A stretch of 64,000 nt of DNA. It comes from Mugil cephalus (lineage: Eukaryota; Chordata; Actinopteri; Mugiliformes; Mugilidae). The notes under the pieces were generated by a model. It had not been told where the DNA came from. It made no database searches and was given only the letters and a program-made list of their open reading frames with translations. Location: contig NC_061785.1 in NCBI RefSeq assembly GCF_022458985.1, forward strand, positions 6,004,204 through 6,068,203. The letters run 5' to 3'. The position numbers and the translations under genes were made by a program. Position 1 is the first letter of the stretch. Every line of letters begins with the position of its first letter. Positions 12,277 to 23,385 of this stretch are shown here, one piece after another.

Positions 12277-12282
12277 AATAAA
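12277..12282 (+). terminator. vdac2: Putative vdac2 polyadenylation signal
   Basis: A canonical AATAAA lies about 620 bp after the vdac2 stop and is followed by TTGATTGTGTG, a GT-rich downstream element. It is the best poly(A) signal before the convergent comtd1 3' end. Confidence 0.65.
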
Positions 12283-12357
12283 GTCCTAAAATCAACCTTG
12301 ATTGTGTGAAGTTTAAAAAAAAAGAAAAAAATGAAATACAAAAACAAATGTGTGTAC

Positions 12358-12363
12358 TTTATT
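12358..12363 (-). terminator. comtd1: Putative comtd1 polyadenylation signal
   Basis: AATAAA on the minus strand (TTTATT on plus) lies about 225 bp beyond the comtd1 stop codon. It sits inside a poly-T/A-rich stretch, so the match could be by chance. It faces the vdac2 signal about 80 bp away. Confidence 0.45.
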
Positions 12364-12586
12364 TTTTTTTTTAATCAAACTCATCCACTGTAATTCAAAA
12401 TTCTGCACTGAGCCGTAAACTAGTAATTACAGTTTCTTAGTAGTTAGAATTGAAATTACATTAAAAAATGGTGTTGTGTAAATGAACCTCCACCGCCATA
12501 ATCACTTATACACTAACTTCAAAATGACTCGCAGTGTCTCAGTGTTGCTAGAGTACAAAGTTTATCAATCGTGGCAGCTTTCCGTC

Positions 12587-15500
12587 TTATAGTTTGGTAG
12601 CCAGAGTCAGCCCGTCTCCCACCGTGAGCATGCTCAGGGTTATCCTCGTATCGCTGAGCAGCTTCTTGTTCAGCTTGTCGATGGCCACGGTGTCGGCATC
12701 GTCCGGGGACGGGTTCACCACCTTCCCTCCCCACAGCACCTGCAGCACCGGAGAGACGTTTGCTTAGAGGATTTGCAGCTTTAAATAACTCGAGCACTTA
12801 AATATTTGCGCTGGTCGAAGGCTTTACGTTGTCGATGGCGATGACGCCTCCTTTTCTCAACAGCTGCAGAGACTTTTCGAAATAGCTGTTGTAGTTGACT
12901 TTGTCTGCGTCGATGAAGGCAAAGTCAAATGTTTCGGCCTGGCCAGAAGATAGGAGATCGTCTAAAATGAAGAAAACAGAACATAAAATAATGAATAAGC
13001 AGTTACACTAAGCTATACTGTAGCTGTCTCCAAAGATCTGTCTCTTTTTTCTTTACTCTAGATAATGTATTAATGTATTCTGTAAATTAAACACATCTGA
13101 ATAAAATTAAGGCAAATGGATTTTTTTCCTGCTACGTATTTATCATTAATAATTATTTATATTTGTTTTAACAATATATATATAGGCTATGTTTATAATT
13201 TGGGCTTAATTTCGAGGAAATTTATTTTTATTTTATCAATAAAATATAAGGCGTTATCCATAACGTCGGCTTGTCACGTGACGTCTTGATAAGCCGTTAC
13301 GTAATGTTACGTCGACCGTTAGTTTTAAAAAAACAAACAAACAAAAAAAACTTCGAGCTAAAATGCTAAACGCGGCTAAAAACACCGGAGTTTTAACAGC
13401 TAATTAAAGACAAAGGGACGAGGAGCAAGTGGATGTTAACTGGAATCAAGGTAGTAAACATTTAATTTGCAGTTTGCTTTAATTAGGTTTGTACAGGTGT
13501 GTTGTTTGCGGGTTAAATTAGGAGGACTAGATAGCTGTTAGCATCTAATTAGCATATAAGTTAAACACAGACTTTTCAACAGTCTGGTAAACTCTTTTCA
13601 GGGAAGGTCCTGGATTTTGTGTGGATTAACTCGTGACATTTGCGACTATCACCTGTGCTTTTCCCTAATTGGACATGTGCCAAAATATGTCATTATCAGC
13701 TCAAGATTTATTTATTTATTGCCAGTTTCCCTGTATTTTCACGGCACGGTTTTACTCCAGTAAGGTACAAAAACTTCTACATCTTACATTTCAGCCGAAA
13801 CCACATGCTAGTGTAATCCTTTGCCCTGAAACAATACGTTTTCTGTGTTTTATGCTGTATTTTCATATGTACTCTTTTACAGTGTGCTGCAGTATGATGA
13901 AGTTATAGTACTATGTTTGGCTTATTGTAGAGATAACAAGACTGCAGTGGGAATTTATCTCCTATTACACCGATAATTATTTGTCTGTAGCTTTATAGCC
14001 TCAGAGGACTGTCTGACCTGGATGCCGTTTAATAACCGCGTGATTGTCCATATCAAATCACAGACAGTTCTATGTTGTATTAACTTTGACAGTCCTGTTA
14101 ATCAGTAAAACATTTTAATAGCTTGATTACTGCACGATATTCAAACAGACAGTGACACACTTGTCTTTCATAAGTTAATCAAATACAGGCTGTACCTGCA
14201 TCATGTTGTAATTTTATAACTATATATAAAGGAAACAATCATAAAAATCACTTCCACACTTTACACCTACAGCTAAAGTACCGACAGCACAATTGCCCCA
14301 GAGATGTTTGTGGATGTTAAAATAAAAAGTCACATTAAGATTTATTCATTATTCATGAATATTAAGGTACCAGTGAGCTATTTGGAAAGAATTTGTAATA
14401 TTTTTATATCTAAAAACTGTACATCTGTGGTCAAATTTAAAGCAGCAAGTGAAGATACAAAGATACACTACTGTACCTAGAGTTTTCAGTGCCGGCTGAA
14501 TGCGAAGATCGATTTTCTGCTCGACTCCAGCCTGTGAACAAAAAAAGAATTAAGAATATTTTCAAGAGTAAAATTTGCATTAGATAAATTGACTGATAGC
14601 AGACGATAAACTCTGCATTCCAGTATATCAGGGGGTCTTTTGTAAGCGTATCTTTGTGTGTGTTTTTTTTATCTCTTATGTAGATATTGCATATTTAGTG
14701 CAATATTGTGAATTATGAGGAATGAAAGGACTCTTTTCCAAAACTCTCCTTATTCACTCTCCTGTCTAGGGCATCAAATGGTTATATTCATTCAGTAATG
14801 AGTCATTTATGTTGCTCAAGCAATAATTTGGCCTGTGTCACACACATTTAAAGTGAAATGTCCGATAAACTGTTGTTGAACGCAGTCACAGGACACATCA
14901 AATGTTCTGCACGTAGAGGACAGCAGTGATTAGTTGACTGCAATAAATCCTGTTGATTAATTTGCTGTCAATCAATCATCTATTGCTCAATATTTTCAGA
15001 AAACAAAATACTCAGATTGGTGATGGTTTTTTGGTTGTGCCGGTCCCCAGTGCAGTGGTTCCACATGCAGAACTATAGTTTGTCCATTACCTGTGATGTC
15101 TGATCATCCCCAGCTCTCATCAGCTCTTTGCAATATAGGAATAATTCAACAATATCACACAACATAACAGATCCCATGAATGTTGCAGGTAGTTTTCTTA
15201 CATTTAATAAAACATAGATGTGAATTGTACCTCTTTCCAGAAGGGTTTGCCGATGTTGGTGTACTCTTCACTGATGTCACATGCAACCACGACTCCATCG
15301 TCAGGCAAGGCCAGTGCTATGCTCAGTGTGTTGTAGCCTGTGTAAACTCCTGCAAAAGCAATGACGGGCACTCAAAGCACAATTATGCAGTAGGTGAGGA
15401 GAATACATTTATTTCTTTTTACAGTCAGTAGTAGCTTTTGGGCTTACTGAAACAAAACTAAACTAAAACAAAGTCCGGCCAAACAAGTTTTGCACAGGAA

Positions 15501-17439
15501 AACTTCAGTAGTGTTATAGGCGTATCAAGATCTGGGTGTGATAAATGATCTGAGTCATTTGAATTATTTTGTCACATCATATTGCACCCACAACTACTTT
15601 TATTCAGTTTAAAGGACGTCCATATAGGTAGCAAAAAAAAGAAACTGTCTTCTAGTAACATGGTTTTGCATGTAAAGATACTTGTCTGAACAGGCGAAGA
15701 ACAGAGGAATTTGACACCCTTACCGATCTCTAACGCCTTTTTGGCTTTTATTAGTCTCGCCAAATTGGCCATGAACTGCGACTGCTCACAGGCGACCATC
15801 ATGATGTTCCAGGAGTCCTCCATTGTCCTCTGAAAGCAACGAGCGGAAACAAGGGATTTAAATTTCGCATATTACACCACAAAACCTGATTACATCATGA
15901 CGTCCAGAGCACAGGAAGAATCCCAGATACTAAAACCTCCTCACCAGTCTGAGTTTTTTCAGGACCGGATGCTCCCTCAAGGAGTGATTGAGGACGTACT
16001 GCATCAGTGGGTTGTCCCCACAGTGGCTTTTGGTGATGCTCATTCTGGAAGATTTCTTTTTTCCTGCAGGCAAACATGAACCATGAAACAATTATGAGGA
16101 CCTTAAGAGCATGATGATGTCAAGGAAACTACCAGTCCACTTGTACATCTTTCTGAAAAACAGAAAGTCTGGTGTAGTTAATGCGCAGTAGCTATTTGAT
16201 TTAGATTACATCAAACTTCAATGGGAAATGGAATTATTACTCGAGCAGCAACAGATCCAGATAAAGAAATGAATCCTGGAAAATCTTTAGACAATATAAC
16301 TTGACATTTTCTGGGCGATAGAATGAATCTCACTGTCCTTCGGTTTCTGCTTCGCAGTTACACCTCGTAGTGGATTTCCTTAAGCTTCGCAGTTTTGTAA
16401 TTTCCAATGAGGTCCTACGAGGAGAAGAGGACTTTGTACTGTGCTGCTGTTTGATCTGCACTTGTTATTCATCTAAGGACGCTCTGCCAACTTGCAGCAG
16501 TGTGTCCGAAAATTGCTTTATGAAAGAATTGTGCATCTTTTTTTTTGCAATACCCTGCTAATGCAGTGATGTAGTCTTTGACTTTAGACTTTTCAGTTCT
16601 CAGGGTGCTGCTTTTGTTTCCATAATCCTCAATGTGTGACAATCATGATCGCAAAACTCTCAATAAGTAGCACAACCATGTAATCGAAAGTAGTTTATTT
16701 TTTTAATTCACAATTATTCTCTGTTTTCACACTAAGATATACACTCACTCTGCCAGGTCATTAGTTACACTAGTGGAAATTAACAATCCTGCACTAAATC
16801 CTAATATCATTAGGGTTCTGGTGTTCAGCATTAGTGGAAAATAATCTTTTACACTAATGCTGTTTAGTTTTCAGTAGTGCACCTAATAACCTTGAAAGAG
16901 AGTGTAAGAAGAAAGAACTAAATTCTGTTTTTGATTTGTGAAAACTATCTCCAGACAGAGCTTAGGCATGCAGATCATACTTGTGCTCGATCTCCATTTA
17001 GTTGTTGAAATCTAATTCTAAGATATGTTTTTATTTATCACAGAATGGGGAAATTCACATTGTTAACAGCGGCGCTACAGAAATATTCAAATATGAACAG
17101 TGCACATACAGGTGGAGTATGTATGGGGAAAAAATAAAAATATACATGACTTTTAGATTTATTGTACAAACAGGGACAGTATTAAATATAATTTTACACA
17201 GTTTTTCCCGTCTGTGCTGAGCCACATTCAGTCTGAGCAAACGTCATTTTCACCTGCAGTTTTAAGTCACCCTGAACACATCTCCCACCCTCATGAATTC
17301 TACACACATATATATATGTATATATTTAAACATGTATGTTTTCGCCTTCGCTCTTACCCAGCAAATAACCGGTAACAAAAACGGCCCCAAGAGTAAGAGA
17401 GCCGGCAAGCACCTCTTTGGAAACGTTGCGAAAAAACAT
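12587..17439 (-). CDS. comtd1: Catechol O-methyltransferase domain-containing protein 1
   Basis: Seven minus-strand exons join in frame: 17439-17358, 16063-15945, 15829-15724, 15349-15231, 14531-14477, 12961-12828 and 12739-12587. They give 255 aa plus TAA (human ~262 aa). Residues 9-27 ([19 protein letters not shown]) form an N-terminal membrane anchor. Then comes a class I SAM-dependent methyltransferase of the COMT/caffeoyl-CoA type: glycine motif [10 protein letters not shown] (about 101-110), acidic D127 after the second strand, and likely metal ligands in FIDADK (D177) and AIDN (D204/N205). The C-terminal [10 protein letters not shown] matches the family ending GDGLTLAFK. The natural substrate is not established for the family. 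ATG 17439 opens exon 1 behind a CTCCTAG acceptor. The gene converges on vdac2. Introns 1 and 6 contain, respectively, a MITE and a bZIP/bHLH site cluster. Confidence 0.95.
13273..13313. promoter_or_regulatory. bHLH-LZ/bZIP site cluster inside a comtd1 intron
   Basis: The palindrome GTCACGTGAC (13273-13282) matches the E-box/CLEAR-type consensus bound by TFEB, TFE3, MITF or USF. It overlaps TGACGTC, a CRE-like site (13279-13285). Next come TTACGTAA (13297-13304, PAR-bZIP/C/EBP type) and another TTACGTC. All lie within about 40 bp in the 1.5-kb intron between the sixth and fifth coding exons. Binding and function are inferred from motif identity only. Confidence 0.45.
16739..16906. mobile_element. 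MITE-like element with inverted ends in comtd1 intron 1
   Basis: The left end TACACTCACTCTGCCAGGTC and following ATTAGTTACAC mirror the right end GTGCACCTAATAACCTTGAA with AGAGAGTGTA. This resembles a common teleost repeat with TACACTCACTGGCCACTTTA-type ends, here diverged. It is about 168 bp long and non-coding. Confidence 0.6.
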
Positions 17440-17823
17440 CGCTTTGGGAAGAGCTAGGAGAATCATGCGATTAAACTGCTTTTAGTCCAAACACTTCCGC
17501 GTTGGATAATTACGCTACCGTAATGCCGCGAGAAAAGGCGAACAAATAGCGGTACGACCAGCAGACATTGAAACTCCTGTTGCGTCTCCGAGCTGCGATC
17601 ATATGACCGCCACTGTGTTTGGGTGTATGCAATAATGGAAATGAACAGCGAACATATCACAAAATGTGACAAAAGTCGAGTGCGCATTTAATTATCGCAA
17701 CGAAGATAAATTTCTACCACTGTGAAAAAACAAAACAAAAACAAACACACACAAAGCGACTTAAGATATGAAATTAAGCTCACACGCAACAGCAAAAACG
17801 GTCACGCAAAAATAGCAACTCAC

Positions 17824-17950
17824 CACAAAGTTGTGTCCCTTAGTAGTTGGTCTGCGGAATCAAAGACAGCGAATTGCTGAATTGCTGGTAAACGGGCAAA
17901 TAATACAGTCAGTCAAGTGGACACTAATCATATGACCCGCTGCGGCTCTC
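17824..17950 (-). promoter_or_regulatory. comtd1: Putative comtd1 untranslated first exon
   Basis: On the minus strand a strong donor, TTTGTG|GTGAGTTGC, follows position 17824. An acceptor, GATTCTCCTAG, at 17454-17460 lies 15 bases before the comtd1 ATG. This supports a 5' UTR exon here with a ~365-bp intron. The upstream limit is not visible and transcription could instead start nearer the ATG. Confidence 0.45.
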
Positions 17951-18638
17951 ATGATAGGACCGGAAAACAAACGCCCACTGTGGGAAACACAGCTGCGTGT
18001 TAGTGCATGCCCCCTTTTAATGGGGAGATGTCAGGAAATATCTGATCAAAATGCATTCATGCATGCGAGGTACTTGTAGTAGTAATTTAAACTAAAAGTA
18101 TCTCTTAAGCAGAGCGGATTCATTATTAACACTCTAAATAATAGTCCCCACCCTCTTAATATACTTAAAATATACTTTTTTTGTCTAAATGTGGTCAGCG
18201 ATATAATTAGTTAGAGCCATGGATTTATCTGCAGTCCTAACTACTTTAGCTACTAGACTAAAAAAATATTGTAATACAATGTTTTATGGTAAACACTTAA
18301 ACAGGTGTAGAAATTAGGCTGCAGGTTGGAGCTGACACATGATGACTCAGCCTTTTGCACATGTAGGGTAGGGTTTTGGTAGAGGACAATACTTTGGTTG
18401 GACTCTGATAAAAAGCAAACTCATACTATATCAGCACTTTATAGAGCGAAGGCCCAGATACAAGTAGTAGACCAGAGTCTAGACACTGTTAGAAGCCTTT
18501 GTTGAGATGCACTAGACAACAGGGGAGGAGGAAGAGTGGACAAGAGTGGGGACTTTAAACTTAGATGTTTGACACTGCAGCAGTTGAATGAACTGAAACA
18601 CTAAACCTGCTGCATGATGGGATATAAAATAACGATAA

Positions 18639-19003
18639 TTAACCCTTTAATGTTCCACTGAGTCGTATATGGGGCAGTATCTTTTTGAACCAGTCAGAGC
18701 TCTGTGAACGAGTTGTGTTTGAGTAAATGTTGCATACAATATGTAATTTTCTTCAGATTTCATTGATAAAAATCTTTGTAGGATTCAACAACCACATTTT
18801 TTCAAAACAAAACAAACAAACAAACAAAAAATACTGGCGAACCACACAACTTCTTCTTCTTCTTTAACGGTGAAAACTCAAGAACAATACCACGTACAGT
18901 GATTGTGACCTTTGTTATAGAAACTTTGTTATAGAGCAAGATCAGGCATGAGCTCCAAAATGTTCATGAACTGCATTTAATTAACTTTGGGTATGTCATA
19001 AAT
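18639..19003 (+). repeat. Dispersed repeat, copy B of a two-copy family
   Basis: This is the direct-orientation partner of 1105-1410. The left edge reads TTAACCCTTTAATG; a TTAA followed by CCCTTT resembles the start of piggyBac-type elements, so a piggyBac-derived MITE is possible. Copy B has two extra segments, including an ACAAACAAACAAACAAAC simple repeat. No transposase is present. Confidence 0.75.
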
Positions 19004-21917
19004 TTCAATAAGGCTGTAATGATAACAGGTTAATATTATTTTTCTGTAATCACAAGTGAGAGGTCTAACATTTGATAGAATTTTATTTGATAAATTTAAT
19101 AATAAATAAATGATTAAACTGATATAAAGACATAAAGTTGACATGTAATACAGAAATTCATCCACTGAGGGGCAGTGTTGTCATGATGTTGAAGTTCGGC
19201 TTTACCTACGTCAGACATTTTGGTTTTATCTCCACTGAATAATAACTATGGATTTAAAAAAATATAGGTTTTCTTTTTAAATGTGTTAAATATTTTTTAG
19301 TTGCGTTACTGTCTCCACATATGGACAACATGGGGGATCTTTAATCATTAATAAATGAATCACTGACTCTGTGTGTAAAGAGGAACAGGCCTCATGACGT
19401 AACACAGTCATGAGGGCGTTATGACTGTTAGGGGGGGTTGAAGTCATGGGTAGATCCCTGTATTAACTACAGTTTAGATGTAGTTGCTGCAAGTAACAGA
19501 CTTTAGTTAAAGTAAAAAGAAGCAAGGAGAACGGAGTTGTCTGGATATTTTTTTTTACTGCGTCACACTGGGCCACTGATATGAAAAGAAGGACGTGCGT
19601 AAAGATTGTTACAGTTGAGCTTTTGTTCGCCAGTCTGCCCTGAAGAGATGTTAAAAGCTTTGATTTATGTCTTATTCTCATGATTTCTATGACTCACGCA
19701 CCACTCACACAGTGAATAGGACCGAAAAGAAACCTTTGTACCAGTTAGACCGTTTTAAAACTGAGGTCTGAGATCACAGAAATGAAAGAATACTCATAAT
19801 GTGAATTAAGTTTTTGATTAATTGATAAAAGAACTGATGAGAAGGCCTTAAAGAAACGACTGAAGGAGTTTGAGGTGCATTTGTAAAGGAAGAGAGGGTG
19901 AACAATATTATTTAATGTGGCAAAGAAAGAGCAAAATTACCACTAAAACATCATATTAGAGCAGACTGATGAGAATTAGCACCATTTAGATGTGTAGTTT
20001 ATTTTATTTCTTACTTGTATTCCATGCACATGCATTTTTAAACCTTAAATAAAAAGTTTAATTAATGATAAGTTGTTTACACTCACTTGCTGGTTTATTG
20101 GCTATGCTAGTACAAAACAAATACAAAATGATCATTTAGTTGCATTCCCACCTTTCTGATGCTGTTTCAACATAATAACCTTCAAGTGAGGCAAAAAAAA
20201 CGTCCCCGTCTCTGTGGGTTTAATGTGGCTCAGACTTTTCTATCATCTTCATTTTCTTAAATCCTGGGAACAAAGGGGACACGCAGACGGAAACGTGTCC
20301 ACTAGAGGGGGCAAATGGGCAGATTTTTAAAAGCCAGCTTCCCTGAGAAATCTGTGTCACATTGCACTGACATGGAGACAGTATCAAACACAAACAATAA
20401 AACCAAATCTAGTGCGTGTGGAGGCCCCTAATAAAACATGTTTCTGTTTGGCAGCTGCATCGTGCAGGGGGGGTTGTGTTCATTCTCACAGCGGACGAGG
20501 TTTGGGCCGAGTGCTGTTTTCTGGATTAAACTTTTATGTGCCTGTTGTACCTGATGGATAACTTGCTATGTGATGCTCTCTGATCTGCAGCTCCCAGGCT
20601 GCCCCGGTCCGCTGGCCTAGCACTGCTGCCTCCTCCCGACAGAGTCCGGACTGATCCTCAAGGGGGCTGGGAAGCTTCCAGCTGTGGAGCTTGCCTGGGG
20701 GGGCGAAAACCTCTTGTGTGAGTAAACACCATAACTATCAGGCAGAGAGACACACTTCACGAGTTGGGGATTTTTCCTCGTATGTCAGAACAATGTCCGA
20801 CACTGTTGTTATGATGATTGAATTTTATGAGCTGGCCTGACTCAAGTCTATGAGGAGAAGCTTTTTACGACGTCGAACGGTTGGGATGAATGACGCTCTC
20901 TGAAATGTGTGGGCCCTCTTTGTAAGTGTGATGAGGCAATATTCTGATTTTATCACCGATAACCAGGAAACTTTATGAGACTATTATCTTTCTCTACAAA
21001 GCATTTCGGAGCCCTTCAAGATTTAAGTGACGTGCAGTAACAGCCGTCCGCCTTGTTACTGCACTTTATTACTTAGCAAACATGCCCCACAAATTTTGAA
21101 CTGGAGAGCTGAGCCGCGCTCCTCAGACGTCTCTCTCTTTTTCTCTCCCTCTCCCACGCAACGAAACGTCATGTAAGTCCGCTCGTCTCAAGTCTCGATT
21201 TTGACTTTGGCAGCAGTCTTTCTCTGTGACTGACAGATGAGCGAGCGATACAGCTCCATCAAAAAGTGCAGCCTGACAGTCCGATGTGACAGCCCTCTTC
21301 AGACCAAATATACTCCTTGTTCCTGGCACTACATCATCTTGACAACAAGAAAAGTGGTTGTAAAAAAAAAAAAGAAAAAGAGTTAGCTAGCTTTTTTTTT
21401 TTAAAATATACATTTCAGTATGAAAGAATAGAAAAAAAAACGTCCAATTTCATTGTGTTTTTATCATTTTTAGACTGTTGCACAAAACCTGCCAGAGGAA
21501 TGATTGTGTGACTATAATAGTTATGAAAATAGTGAAGATGTAGAGCTGACGAACAGATTGTGTCTTGGTTTCAGTTCATTTGTGAGGGATGACCGTGTGT
21601 GGGCGAGGAGGTCATTTTGTTTTTGCCCCTAACCGATCAATAAATCGCACGACCTAACAGCTTCATTCTGAGTCAACACAGAAGCCGTTATCTAACAGCG
21701 CAGAGTAACTTAAAGTTTTAAATGCAGAAATACCAGAGCTATTTGAAATGTTTGTGAACAAATTACAAGAGCTGAATGAACAGTGGTTCAGTCTATTCTC
21801 TTATCCTCTGTTCAGTCCAAACCGTCTATTACATAAATTAGTTTTCCTCCACCTCTTATTTCTGTCTCCTCTCTGCCGTCCTTTAAGTAAATGATCTGTG
21901 ATCACATACGATGTACG

Positions 21918-22115
21918 ATTAACATTATGACCACCTTCCTAATATTCTGTAGCTCTCCCTTGTCCCTTTCCCCTTGGACACGGGTCTTCTGAGGGTGTCC
22001 TGTGCTGAAGTTGGACACATTGTGGACCTTGCCAAGTCCAAAAGTTTCCCAGTAGAACGCTGAATTATCTCAAGGTGGTCCTGTCAGTGGTCTTAATGTT
22101 GTGGCTGATGGGTGT
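21918..22115. mobile_element. MITE-like DNA transposon remnant with inverted ends
   Basis: The left end ATTAACATTATGACCACC is mirrored by the right end GGTCTTAATGTTGTGGCTGA followed by TGGGTGTA. The interior includes CCTAATATTCTGTAGCTCTC. This is recognisable as a degenerate copy of a teleost repeat whose ends read TACACCGATCAGCCATAACA and onward. It is about 200 bp and non-coding. Confidence 0.65.
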
Positions 22116-23325
22116 ATCGCCCTTTTCTGCCTTAGACAGAAACACTCACACACTAATGGCAGAAGCTACCTTGAAAGTTGCTTGTCTGCCATCGTGAGCA
22201 AGTTTCAGTTTCGGTGTCCTTCCCAAAGACACTTGAGTTGGTCTCAGAACTATAAAGTGTCCTGAGTAAATTTGGTTATTGATGCATTGAACGTTCAGTG
22301 TAAAATCTAAACTGTTGTGCTATCTGCTCACTTTTTTGTTATTTGCCAAGATTTGGAATCAACGTGGGATGAAACCGTGCTGCGGTGGCCTACATGCCAC
22401 CTAACATTATAGAACATGTGCTGACAACATGATGCATTATGTAGAGCTAGATCCTTAATGTACACAGAAACTTTTAAAACCTAAGACCTATGGGTAAACG
22501 TGACGCTTTAATAGCCATTAAAGGACACCTTTAATCAATTATTAATCAATCTGAAATGTTTTCTGCCATTAGCAGGAGGCTTACATGAACTTGTGATCCA
22601 GTCACGATAAATACTCTTGTACTTTCGCTGTCATCACTCGAGTGTGTAAATCGTCATCATTGTGATACGTCCACATTCCGCTCCCCCATTTAGCTAATAA
22701 AATGCACAGACCTAAATGATTCATGGCAACCATTTACATAATTTATAATTAAATCACAAGTCGATGGCTCGGAATTTATTAACAGTGAAAGTGCATGTGC
22801 CGCGATCGTGATATACTAATTAATATCTTTAGTTATCACTGGCACATTGCTCACTCAGCTGGGGTCTGGTTACGGGGCAGGAATAATGCATTGCAACAAC
22901 AAATTATCTGTGCATTTAAGTGGGAATGTCCTGGAGTGATGGCCACAATATGCATTTGCCTTAAGAACTTAATGGGGGGATCTGTTTTATCGGAGTTGTC
23001 ACATGTTCTGGCTAATCATTCTGAACACTGTAAAGATTAGAGCTAATGCATTTTCATCCTCTATCTCCAGAGTAGGGCTGCAGGGCGTCTTTAATCGTGC
23101 CGCGCGCTTTTCCCACAGTCGATGTTAACTTACCGTGTGCCACGCATCCTCTCAGTAATGCACTTTATGCTGTAAACACGTACAATCGATTGTAGCACTG
23201 AAACATTTAGTCAGAATTAATGAGTCAAAATCTATTTTTCCACGCATAAAGACCAAAAACAAGTTTTCTTGCAAAAGCTAATGGAGACTAGCGATTAACA
23301 CTTTGTCAAAGCAGTGGCCATCACG

Positions 23326-23385
23326 TAGGGCTGGGTGGTATGACCAAAAATGGATATCACGGTATTTTTATTGATTCATTTATAT
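23326..23385 (+). mobile_element. hAT-like terminus
   Basis: TAGGGCTGGGTGGTATGACC is followed by AAAAATGGATATCACGGTAT. This matches the start of the abundant teleost hAT repeats that begin TAGGGCTGGGCGATATG. The far end was not identified, so only one terminus is annotated. Confidence 0.5.
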
